Source of the DNA: Unio delphinus
Lineage: Eukaryota; Mollusca; Bivalvia; Unionida; Unionidae
Reading direction: 5' to 3'
DNA length: 64,000 nucleotides
Assembly: GCA_029339505.1 (NCBI GenBank)
Contig: JAQISU010000033.1
Coordinates: 1,730,001-1,794,000 of the forward strand
Below, one piece after another: positions 54,815 through 63,678 of this stretch (its first letter is position 1; every line of letters starts with the position of its first letter). A program made the position numbers and the translations under genes. Below the pieces are notes generated by a model that did no database searches, had not been told where the DNA came from, and saw only the letters and a program-made list of their open reading frames with translations.

Positions 54815-56345
54815 GGACTAGGGGGAAGTCCTATTAGGGGGCATAACCGTTTCTTGTTTCCCGTTTTCTGCGGCCGCTTCGGTTCCAGAACAGTGGTCTG
54901 CTTTTACGGCATTTTTTGAGATAAATTTGGAATATTTCAATGTAAAAGCATTGGAACCTCACAGAATAAATATCCGGATACATGTTTATAGTACCACAGG
55001 AGTCTGGCGGCTTGTGCAAGTAAAACAGTATTTTTGCAAAGCGTTCAGAACTTTTAAAGTTTTATTTCCATACATTAAGAGGAGGTAATAATCATAAGCA
55101 CAGTAGGTCTTAAGCTGCCAACGATTTTGAATCTATCCATGTATATTTCAAATTTCTGAGTAACCTCCATTTACCGTAAGAAGGCTCAATTCAGGAGTCT
55201 TATCAGCGTTTCAGCCATGTCTGCAATGACCGGTGCGTAAGCAAAGTTATCCCTCAAATATTTAGCGCATTAACCCCATTGTCAAACAGGAGTGTGCAAA
55301 ACTTAATTTAATTTCTAGAGGTCATTTCATATTTTTTTAAAAAAAAAAAATTCAATCAGATAAGCAAAATAGTGTTTGTGTTTCTCCTCTTGAAATATAT
55401 GTACATGTATTCAATTTATTCAAATGAACGATGTCATGGCAAGATTATACCTTTATAAATTTAGTCCTTGAAAGCTCTTTTCAAAATGGACATACATCAC
55501 AATTAATTTGACCATATGTTCTCTACATATATTTCTCTATACTGAATTTTCCACAGAGTGACAATCAATACAAATCATATGTTAATTTAAAATACCTCCA
55601 AACATGACTTCACTGTGAAGTTCTTGTGAAAGGTTCACTGGAACTTTTTTTGAGAGGCTGCACTGTAAACAGAGCAGCGTGTAACACAGATTTCACTTCC
55701 AGATAATCACCAAGGCCTTATTGCTCAATGTGCACTGTCGCCGAAATAAACTCAGACAACCAATCTCTGAGCTCATATTCTCGAGAATAAACAATTACCT
55801 TTAAATCCCTACCAAATATGCATCAATATAAATCTTATATCACCACCAAAATGAGAGAGAGAAAAAATGTTCTAAAATGGGTACTGAGCTGGAAATATTA
55901 ATTGTGATTTGGGTCCAAATGTTGGTATGACAATAGGAATGGAAGAGATGAGATGATGTTGGGGTCCTGAACATTGGTAACAATGTTGCAACAATGGTAT
56001 AAACAGGTGTGCACCGGATTAACCTCAGTTGGGAGTAGAGATATACTCCCCAACATACATTGAGTGTTAGAACACATACATATATTAGGATAGAATTTTT
56101 TGTATAAGTTAACTAAGATTGACATTTTCTCTAAATTGTATTAAGGTAAATTTTTCACTAATTTATATTGAAGTAATTTTCTACTAAAATATATTAAGAT
56201 CAATTTCATTTATTTGTATATCACAACTAATTTTAATAAAAAGTTGCGCCCTTACAAGAAAAGGCAAATTTGCTTGCATTGTACATTACTCTCTGTATTG
56301 CAAGTAAGCAAGAAATATACTCTCATCAAGCCACATAAGATTACA
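54815..56345. other. no recognised gene
   Basis: Ordinary AT-rich DNA. Near 56120-56210 the segments attaaggtaaatttttcact, aagtaattttctactaaaat and attaagatcaattt form a weak short tandem series. Confidence 0.45.
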
Positions 56346-56347
56346 GA

Positions 56348-56569
56348 CTACACATTCTTAGAATTCCAATTTAGCGAGTAGACTGTTAATGCAGCAAACT
56401 TTCTGTAGAATGACGTAAAAACAGCATGGACGTTCTTGTGAAATGGAAATGAGAGCATCTTTCTGACTAGAATGAAGTGAACGTTCACGAGATTCCATAT
56501 TTGGTCTTGTGCTTGCGCCCAGATTACACATAAAAAGAGGTACAGATTGTACACCGTTAGTTTCTTCAT
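56348..56569 (-). CDS. small ORF with a predicted signal peptide
   Basis: From the Met at 56569 the frame gives 73 residues starting MKKLTVYNLYLFLCVIWAQA. This is a textbook secretory signal: two Lys, a hydrophobic core and an A-Q-A|Q cleavage site. An upstream in-frame Met (56650) would bury the signal, so I prefer the internal start. The remaining 50 or so residues are basic with aromatic residues and no recognised domain. It could be a short secreted peptide or a first exon. The 45 bp around its start codon are duplicated 567 bp upstream. Confidence 0.4.
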   Translation of the reverse strand: MKKLTVYNLYLFLCVIWAQAQDQIWNLVNVHFILVRKMLSFPFHKNVHAVFTSFYRKFAALTVYSLNWNSKNV

Positions 56570-56604
56570 TCTGAAGCTAGAAAGACTTGCCTCTCTCATT
56601 ACAG
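56560..56604 (-). repeat. 45-bp direct repeat, copy at the signal-peptide start
   Basis: It contains the ATG and 5' leader of the secreted ORF. It matches 57127-57171 with one T/C difference. The 520 bp between the copies are strongly AT-rich. Confidence 0.85.
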
Positions 56605-57126
56605 GTAAGAACTGTCTATGTTCGTAAACTTCTTTAATGGTAAAGTTCATATGTTTGCAAAATTGTTTACTGAATTCTTCTATTTGTTTTATAATGTAAT
56701 GGAATGTTTAATTGTTTTAAAGAATTCATATTCATTTATATTTATGATAATTTGTATTGTAAAAGTCGAATTCGCTACCAACTTCATGTTTAGATTCAAT
56801 GTTGAAATAAGTATTCTTTAAATAACAAAGAATAGTATCTAGTAACATTCCAATTCAGTATTCTATTGTAAAATGAGTAAAATACATTTCTTCAAAATGA
56901 TTATTGCATTAATTGCAGCTATTGCATTTTATATTGGCTATCATGAAATTAATCAAGATTTAATTATTTGTATTAATATTCTAAAATGCAGACATTATAG
57001 AAATGAATGAAGTTGGCAAGCTTGAAAGAAAGTGTAATTTTATATGTATGTTCATGTATTTTGAATATAAAGTTTATAATGTATTTGTAGAATTTTTAAT
57101 ATATGTGCATTGATTATTTAAATAAA

Positions 57127-57171
57127 GTTTCTTCATTCTGAAGCTAGAAAGACTCGCCTCTCTCATTACAG
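57127..57171 (-). repeat. 45-bp direct repeat, second copy
   Basis: Same sequence as 56560-56604 except one base. On the minus strand it ends just after the duplicated ATGAAGAAAC, where the secreted frame is not continued. It is either one border of an insertion that duplicated its target or a local tandem duplication with later loss. Confidence 0.85.
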
Positions 57172-57372
57172 ATTCTGTACTTCATTCCCCAGACGTGTCT
57201 CATCATCGTAGCGACACCTCTTTTAAGGAGCACAGTCTTCTTTTGTCTCACTCTCTTTCATTCTGGCATTCGAAAATTAGTATGACCAAGAGTTTATGAG
57301 AACATCCAACCTATATCATAAAATTTCTCATAAAACATACATACAAGAATATACAGGGACAAACATTTCACA

Positions 57373-57990
57373 TTAGTTTGTGGGTTGAGGCGATGAAAGC
57401 AAATCTTTTTGAGACTTAAGAGTGGCCCTAAAAAGAGCCTTTGGGTTCTTCTTCTTTTTCTTCTTCTTCTTCAAGTTCTTACACCAGCTCCTGGCTTTCT
57501 CCATGATTCGTTTCTTCTTCATTTCATCTTCTGGAATCCAGTCAGGATGTCCCATCGCTTTAAACCTTTCCTGAACTTTATCCAGTTGTTGTGCAGTCTT
57601 TCAAATTCCTCTTCTTTTTTTTTTTCTTTCTTCTTCAGCACATGTATCTTTAATTTTCTTTACTTCAACTTCCAACACTTTCTCATCTCGTCTTCAGCTT
57701 TTATTTTAATCTGTTCAACTTCCCACTTTACAAATGACCAATACAGCACATCTTCTAAAAGAAAAACTGGACTTTTATCACACCATCAAGGGCCTCCTTC
57801 AAACTTCCCACTCTCACATACTGAGGATGGATAAAAGCTCTTATCTTCTCAACTTCTTTCACTAGCATATTTTCCACCAAATCCCTGGCTACTTTCAGGT
57901 GGGCCAATTCACTTGTTACTTTGTCTTTGGTATATGGATACTTCCATTCTTTTTCATCACATAGGCAACATCCATCATCCCAAACCAACC
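57373..57990 (-). pseudogene. Lys/Glu-rich coding remnant, member 1 of an unassigned family
   Basis: On the minus strand 57755-57988 carries WKYPYTKDKVTSELAHLKVA and RDLVENMLVKEVEKIRAF. After a stop and frame changes, 57373-57555 carries GHPDWIPEDEMKKKRIMEKA and a Lys-run ending in NPKALFRATLKSQ. In between, another frame reads DVLYWSFVKWEVEQIKIKAE. The segment KVARDLVENML is echoed by KVTEDLIEDIF at 61790-61930, and KALFRAT by KTAFFRAT at 61570-61610, in the same order. This order conservation argues that these were real protein genes. No known domain is recognised; coiled coil is likely. Confidence 0.45.
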
Positions 57991-58084
57991 AATGCTCAGT
58001 TTGTTAAACAAATTGATAAACATCTTCGATTTGCTTATTCCTTAGAATGGTGCTAATTGTTATTGTTCTTGTAGTTGTATTAAA

Positions 58085-58170
58085 GTGCTGTGTGCTCATA
58101 TAGCACTATTTAATTCCAGCATAGCTGGATTTTTAAGTACTCCTGGGGGAAGGAGAGCCATACACCCTTT
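58085..58170. repeat. dispersed 'agcactatttaattccagcatagctgg' repeat
   Basis: A segment with catatagcactatttaattc, cagcatagctgg and ctcctgggggaaggagagcc recurs in diverged form at about 59645-59715 (catgtagcactgtttaaatc, ctcctggggagaggaactgg) and more weakly at 60925-60975. It may mark ends of the LINE fragment between them. Confidence 0.45.
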
Positions 58171-58579
58171 CTAGTTAAGTTAGGTCATTCATTTGCTGGG
58201 CTGTCAACTGTGCTTGTTAGACGATGTTCAGAGGTGTTAGAGACAGTACTTGATGCCAGTTGTTGTCTAAGTAGGATGTTATGTAGATTTTTTGTGTTGC
58301 CACCTTTGTTGCTTCTTATTTGCCCTATTCCACTCCTTTTTTTAATAGAGATTTTGGTTGTTGCAAGTTATTATCCTATCCATTGTGGTCGTATTACAAT
58401 AAAATTCTTAGATTTATCCATGGAGAGGTCCTGTTTAGGAATCATTTTTTATGAAATCCTCACTCTTGTGATATCAGTATTATTGTCTATTTAATTTGAT
58501 GTTTTGGTTTGGTTTTAAGATCTAATATTGTGTTAGATTTTTAATTATCACATGTAATCCTATTCTATTTAACCGTACT

Positions 58580-58880
58580 TCATGCATTTTACACCTCAGT
58601 GAACCTATGTGAGATGCAATGCCCTTCAATGAATCCATGTGAATGACAGTGTCTGCACAGCGTTGATCCATGGCTATATTTATAAGGGTGTTTAGGGCTA
58701 TTCATTGTTGTCCTACCCTATTTTATTCCATACTAAGCACGGCTTACACCTCAATGAAACCATGTGAGGTGTAATGCCCTTTAATGAACCCATGTGAGGT
58801 GTAATGCCCTTCAATGAACCCATGTGAGGTGTCATTTTAATGTCCTTCAATGAACCCATGTGAAGGGTGATGCCTGCACG
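58580..58880. repeat. about 33-bp minisatellite
   Basis: Repeats of ttcaatgaacccatgtgagg plus tgtaatgccc, four to five clear copies between 58745 and 58875 and a diverged one at 58597. One copy carries an extra cattttaatg. Confidence 0.8.
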
Positions 58881-59159
58881 GCTTTTAATACTACATGTAT
58901 CTTGTTATATTTTGTTATATAGGTCTGTTTTGTTGTTGTTGTGGTAAATATATTATTATATTTTTATAGGTGGTGTTTAGATTAGGATTAGTTTTCTTTA
59001 TTATTTCTGTGTATGTATATGGGGATCCAATTTTCTTTTGTTCAGTTTTAAATTCTTACCGCTCTTTCTTTGTTTTGTAACACACATTGAAGATGTGTGT
59101 TACCTAGGTCTTCACGTACCCGGCAGTGGTAGCAATTAGGGCTGTGTGGAAAGGGTCTA

Positions 59160-59470
59160 TGTTGGCCAGTTTGGTTCAGCTAGTGTATATTCTATTAATT
59201 TGTTTTTTTTATTATCTTTACTTTTAATTTTGGAGGGTTTCCTGCTTCTATTTATTTGATTGATGTTATTAAATAGTTTCCTCCGTTTTTATCGTCATTC
59301 CATTTTTCTTGCCAGTTTTTATTTATTAATACTGTCGTTAAGCTATATAGTTTGCTAACTCTGTATTTTAGTTTGTATGTAATTAGGTTCATCGAGTTTA
59401 GCTTGGCTGTTAGATCAGCTAAATCGTTTCCTTGTATGTTAATATGGGATGGAATCAACATGAATTATAT
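59160..59470 (-). pseudogene. RNase H end of an I/Nimb-like LINE
   Basis: The minus-strand frame begins LIPSHINIQGNDLADLTAKL. This matches the RNase H end motif of LINE ORF2 (WVPSH-x-G-I-x-GN-E/D-x-AD-x-xAK), including the GND-x-AD acidic residue. The next residues include NWQEKWNDDKNGGNYL, the usual W...W...GN spacing of the region that follows. Only this C-terminal piece remains. CR1-like LINEs usually lack RNase H, so this is a different LINE group from those upstream. Confidence 0.65.
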
Positions 59471-59889
59471 TTATTGTTATTGTGGTTTAGTTTTTCTAGA
59501 ACAGAGTTGGCAAGTCTAAGGAAATTTTCTCTAGATTTGGTGTTATTGTTATGAATTGAGGAGAGGTTGCTGAGCCAGTGGCTTTTTATTAATGAATGGC
59601 ATGAATGATGACAAATTTAATTAGAGTGCTTTTCGGTTACTAGAGCCATGTAGCACTGTTTAAATCCTGGCACGGCTAGGTATGTCATTTCTCCTGGGGA
59701 GAGGAACTGGAGCCGCATTCACAGGCATTTATGTACTCAAGGAGTACTATTTATATAGGTCATCAGGTCTGAGGTACTAATAAGTCCTATTGACCTCAAT
59801 GTTAGACCCTGGGTGAGTGAATATGGACCCAATAAACACTTATCCCTAGACACTGTCAAGCACCGACGTGAAGGAAACCATCCATTAAA

Positions 59890-60200
59890 CTTATTTCACA
59901 TATGATCTACTATCCATAGAAAAGAAAGATTAAAAATATAATATACTATCAAAAACCACAAATCTACTATCCACACAGGGAAGGAGAAAAAACAAACCAA
60001 AAATATACTATCCTTCCATGGGAAAGAGAAAACAAAAAAAAAGAATATAATATCAAAAGCCATAAATATGCTATTCATACACGGGAAGGAAAGAAAACAA
60101 ACCACAAATATACTATAAAAAGCCTCATAATCTACTATCCACACAGGGGAAGGAGAGAAAACAAACCATACATTTACTATCTACAAAGGAAAGAAGAAAC
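59890..60200. repeat. degenerate minisatellite 'ctatccacacagggaagga'
   Basis: Units of about 30-60 bp with ctactatccacacagggaag, gagaaaacaaaccaaaaata and tactatc, at least six copies with variable length. The Phe/Trp-rich minus-strand frame across it is a translation of the repeat. Confidence 0.8.
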
Positions 60201-60668
60201 TACGGTAAGGAGAAAAACAATCCACAACAACTACTACTACTACACACACACACACTACCATCACACAAATGTACGTCAAAACACACACACATGTCAGGAA
60301 AAGAGTGAGTTTTTATAATCACACAACTCCATTTATACACCAAATGGTACTTTGAACAGTCTCTTTCTTGACATTTGGTTATTCCTAAGAAGGGCTGTTT
60401 GGTTTGGAACTCCAGATTCACCTGTCTAATTGTGACATATCCCTGTTCTGGCGCCACACACTATTGATTTGAGTGGTTGGGAGCACAGAATTGGGAAGAG
60501 TGGCCTCATTATCTCATGTCTTCAGTTTGGGGGACAGTGAAGACTTCACTTGTCTTCTTCTATACCACAACCGTGGATGAAGTTGTCGTTGTTGCGACTG
60601 TGGCTGTTGTACTGGGTCTGGTATTGAAGGCGTCCTCAACTCTGGTTTCACCTGACAGACTTGGCACA

Positions 60669-60833
60669 TCATGAGGTGAGGTAAGATTGTTTTTTTTCTT
60701 TCTTTTCCTCCTGTTCTTTCTTTTTTCTCTCCTCCTCTTCGGCTACAGCTTCCATAGTCAGCTCGGCCAGGATTCACCTTGCATGCTGCAGGTGCATTTG
60801 GAGTTCCAGAAGCTTAACAGTTTTGTTGTTCAT
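60669..60833 (-). pseudogene. Lys/Glu-rich coiled-coil remnant with an in-frame stop
   Basis: From an ATG on the minus strand: MNNKTVKLLELQMHLQHAR, then TGA, then ILAELTMEAVAEEEERKKKE continuing in the same frame as Glu/Lys-rich text to a final TGA. The frame on both sides of the internal TGA is helical and heptad-like, so a CGA-to-TGA change in a former coding segment is plausible. It may belong with the remnants at 57373-57990 and 61567-61930, which share strand and composition. Confidence 0.35.
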
Positions 60834-60839
60834 CCTTCA

Positions 60840-61560
60840 GTTGACAATGGGTAGCCATACTGAACGAACGAAATTTGATTTAAAGTGCACTCGTCTACGG
60901 AGAGACATTTTGCACTGTTGAATGCAAGCATAGCTGGTTATTGAATTAATCCCGTGAGGTAAGGAATGGTGCCACATCCCCACGGGCGTTAATGCACACA
61001 TAGTGTGCTATTTAATTTGGTCGTCATGTCTTCAGGCGAGTGGCACCAAATAATGAAGACAGAAAAATAGTTTTTTTGTATCGTCATGTTGAGAGGTAGT
61101 GGTCGCGGAACAGAAGGAAAAAATCCCGGAAAGCCATCCTATGTATGTCGTTAGTCTTGAAACGCCCTTGCCATACTTATTTCAAATTCAGTCCAGTTTT
61201 ACTAATGGACAAAAAATACCAATGTTGTGTAAGCCACCTGTGCAATTAAATCAAATTCGGTAGCCAGACTGACGAGCGTTTCCCGTTATATACTATAAGC
61301 GCGAACATGACGGAAAACATGAACTGATATAAAAATTCACAGTTTGATATAATCACCCCAAAAGCGCGCGGACTTATAATACTCACTTTTTTATATATAG
61401 AAACACTAATTAGAAACACAAACACATTGCGACTATTTGACAAGCTACGGAAAGGAAGAGCTTATAGACACTTCTTAAAAATTCAAACAAATGAAGTGCA
61501 TATGGACACACTTTTATTGTTTCACATAAACATACAATGTTTGGAAATTGAATTAGTATC
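60840..61560. other. no recognised gene
   Basis: Includes a short segment similar to the dispersed repeat at 58085 (gcatagctggttattgaatt). Nothing else that I recognise. Confidence 0.45.
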
Positions 61561-61566
61561 TCTTGT

Positions 61567-61935
61567 CTAGAGTATCGGAGTAGCCCTAAAAAAGGCTGTT
61601 TTTTGTCGACGAGGAATTATGACACTTTTATTGTCTAAGACTGCGTCCCCGTCTAGTGTCAGGCTTTCCCACAGGATAGTGTGTGCTTCTTCGGAAACAA
61701 TGAAAACTCTTTCGTGTCGACACGGCAGTACACAAATCCTCTGTCTGGTTCCTACTGTTGTTGCTGCTGCTCTCTCGACAGCTTCTGAAGTTTGTACTTC
61801 TCCGTCCATTCTTCTTTCTCCTTAATTTCTTCTCTGAAGATGTCTTCTATCAGATCTTCGGTCACTTTGCACATTCTGACATTCTCTATTTCTTCAGGTG
61901 TCAGTGTCAGACTGTCTGACACGCTGTAAGTTTAC
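61567..61935 (-). pseudogene. Lys/Glu-rich coding remnant, member 2 of an unassigned family
   Basis: On the minus strand one frame reads SVSDSLTLTPEEIENVRMCK and VTEDLIEDIFREEIKEKEEW, and ends in a Gln run and stop (about 61930-61770). The overlapping frame continues with VLPCRHERVFIVSEEAHTIL, SVIIPRRQKTAFFRATPIL and a stop at 61567. A frame change in the CAG/CAA run would join them. The two end motifs match member 1 at 57373-57990 in order. No known domain is recognised. Confidence 0.45.
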
Positions 61936-61961
61936 ATATGCTTCGTTGAGCTTAGCTAGTC

Positions 61962-62200
61962 TTGAACATATCTTCATATGAGGATGGGTTAACAATGGAT
62001 GGTAAGACTGGAAGCAGCAGAAAGGGTAAACCCTACAACGAGCGTAAAAGCGTCGAAATTGTAAAAAAAAAGCGTCGACAACCAACGCACAAAACCAAAG
62101 AAAAGCATCGAATCGCAAAAAAGCGTCGACAACCAATGCTTCCTCGTCTACGCCAGCGTCGTTGTCATTCACCCTCTCTGCTGCTATGGGTTAATAATTT
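61962..62200. other. gcgtcgac-repeat border next to the Polinton
   Basis: The words aaaaaagcgtcgacaaccaa and cgcaaaaaagcgtcgacaac recur, with aagcgtcgaaattg and aagcatcgaatcg as variants, giving a short irregular tandem series. It lies at the outer edge of the Polinton genes and could contain the element's terminal region, but I could not confirm a terminal inverted repeat or a 6-bp target duplication within the window. Confidence 0.3.
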
Positions 62201-62210
62201 TTTTACGAGT

Positions 62211-62886
62211 TCAACCGAATATTTGATCGAGTCCGATACGATATCGTGTCCGAGGGTCATGCAAATTTATTGTTATTAATCCGTACGGGGTTGACTGAGC
62301 ATTACTAAAGAAATTTCTAAATTGATTATGATCCATATCACCGCAGCACCATGTCTGCCAAATATTTCTAAAAGTATGAGTATCAACTCCGTTGAATATA
62401 GACAAAAAATTGCAGTTATCTCTGATCACTTTTGGAATCTGAGTGTAGCGTTGAGTGACATATATCACATCAGTGTTTTTATGCCTGCCTCGGGAAAATA
62501 TTCTAGCAGGATTTTTTTTGTTTATCTAACATCCCATCGTCGTATACGACTAAATTGTTAATACTTCCATCGAGATCTTCTACTGATGGCGCCTCGTCAA
62601 TATCGGTTATAAAATCAATGGCGTTCTCACCGCTAATTTCTGATGCATTCTCGTTAAAATCCTTTAACACTTGATAGCATCGTTGATCATCTACACTGGG
62701 AGCAACTAAATACAACTTATCCCATTTCATCCATCTCATTATTAAATTGAGCAACAATTGCGTTTTACCGGATCCAGATGGCCCGATTATAATCATCCGG
62801 ATAGAGTTTGGTAGCGCTGCATGATGCTTAACCGGTTCTCTTGCTTTAGTCGCTGAAAAATCAATTATATCCATATTTCTATACAT
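62211..62886 (-). pseudogene. Polinton packaging ATPase, frameshifted
   Basis: The first part (62886 to 62503) has Walker A GPSGSGKTQLLLNL at about residues 33-46 and Walker B NNLVVYDDGML at about 110-120. The frame is lost at an A8 run near 62510-62518. The remainder (to 62211) reads on in another frame with VIYVTQRYTQIPKVIRDNCN and SIFNGVDTHTF. Total length is near 225 residues, usual for A32-like ATPases that pump viral DNA into capsids. Its start codon lies 5 bp from that of the divergent zinc-ribbon ORF, so one short region must serve both genes. A Met at 62874 is an alternative start. Confidence 0.88.
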
Positions 62887-62891
62887 AAATT

Positions 62892-63068
62892 ATGGATCTA
62901 TATTGTGTGAAGTGTAAAACGCGTACTGGCACAGATGACTTGACGACGATTACAACTAGAAATAACCGATCAGCGCTTTCTGGTAAATGCGTGCAATGTG
63001 GTACAAAGAAATTTAGATTTGTGTCTATGAAACCCGGAGATGTTTTAAAAAAAAAAACGAGGAGGTGA
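62892..63068 (+). CDS. DUF5679-like zinc-ribbon protein
   Basis: 58 residues starting MDLYCVKCKTRTGTDDLT, with a second Cys pair in GKCVQCGTKKFRFVS. The C-x2-C...C-x2-C spacing and the text CVKCK..T......N.R....G.C..CG..K.RF match DUF5679, a small zinc ribbon frequent in large and mid-size DNA viruses and Polintons. The frame ends just after an A11 run (63047-63057). One base fewer would run straight into the phospholipase frame, so the two are probably parts of one fusion protein or were until recently. Confidence 0.75.
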   Translation: MDLYCVKCKTRTGTDDLTTITTRNNRSALSGKCVQCGTKKFRFVSMKPGDVLKKKTRR

Positions 63069-63399
63069 TATCGCAGCCAAATTGGCAAAGCTCCCTGGAA
63101 CCCCATGGGCAAAGCATCCAGGAGAAAAACACCTTCCAGGATATAGCTACTGTGGACCGGGAACACGATTAGATATCAGACTTGATGATCAAAATCAACC
63201 TCGATGTGGTGAAGAACCAATAAACGCCATTGATAAGGCCTGTCACCTTCATGATGTTGCTTATAAAAGCAGCAACCTGCAACACAGGCATCTAGCAGAT
63301 GTGAAATTAATTCATGCGTTAAATGTTATTCCTGATAAATCTTTCAAAGAAAAATTGGCTTCCAAAGCATCCAGGAGAAAAACACCTTCCAGGATATAG
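63069..63399 (+). pseudogene. parvovirus-type phospholipase A2 domain, copy 1
   Basis: The frame contains LPGYSYCGPGTRLDIRL (calcium-binding loop, Y-x-GPG type) and ACHLHDVAYKSS (catalytic His-Asp with Tyr). In parvoviruses and Polinton-like viruses this domain acts on membrane lipids during entry. Copy 1 loses its proper end: at 63364 the sequence jumps back to the start of the repeat in another frame and stops at 63399. It is preceded by the zinc-ribbon ORF in a different frame. Confidence 0.85.
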
Positions 63400-63616
63400 C
63401 TACTGTGGACCGGGAACACGATTAGATATCAGACTTGATGATCAAAATCAACCTCGATGTGGTGAAGAACCAATAAACGCCATTGATAAGGCCTGTCACC
63501 TTCATGATGTTGCTTATAAAAGCAGCAACCTGCAACACAGGCATCTAGCAGATGTGAAATTAATTCATGCGTTAAATGTTATTCCTGATAAATCTTTCAA
63601 AGAAAAATTGGCTTCA
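63111..63616 (+). repeat. exact 253-bp tandem duplication
   Basis: Units 63111-63363 and 63364-63616 appear identical base for base by reading. The period is not a multiple of three, which explains the frame change between the two phospholipase copies. It is either very recent or an assembly artefact. Confidence 0.92.
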
Positions 63617-63670
63617 TTTTTGATAAAATCGGCTATGAAAAGCAAATTGATGTTAGGTGCCGGTAATTAA
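63364..63670 (+). CDS. parvovirus-type phospholipase A2 domain, copy 2
   Basis: An exact repeat of 253 bp (63111-63363) followed by a different C-terminal end (SFLIKSAMKSKLMLGAGN). The calcium loop and HDVAY motif are intact. It lacks its own good start codon, since it is a duplicate of an internal segment. The stop at 63668-63670 is 8 bp before the integrase ATG. The natural C-terminus therefore belongs to this copy, and the N-terminus to copy 1. Confidence 0.85.
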
Positions 63671-63678
63671 TAACAACA

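Noticed and set aside
59896..60144. A Phe/Trp-rich membrane protein on the minus strand
   Set aside because: The frame follows a degenerate minisatellite; the hydrophobic pattern is the repeat itself.
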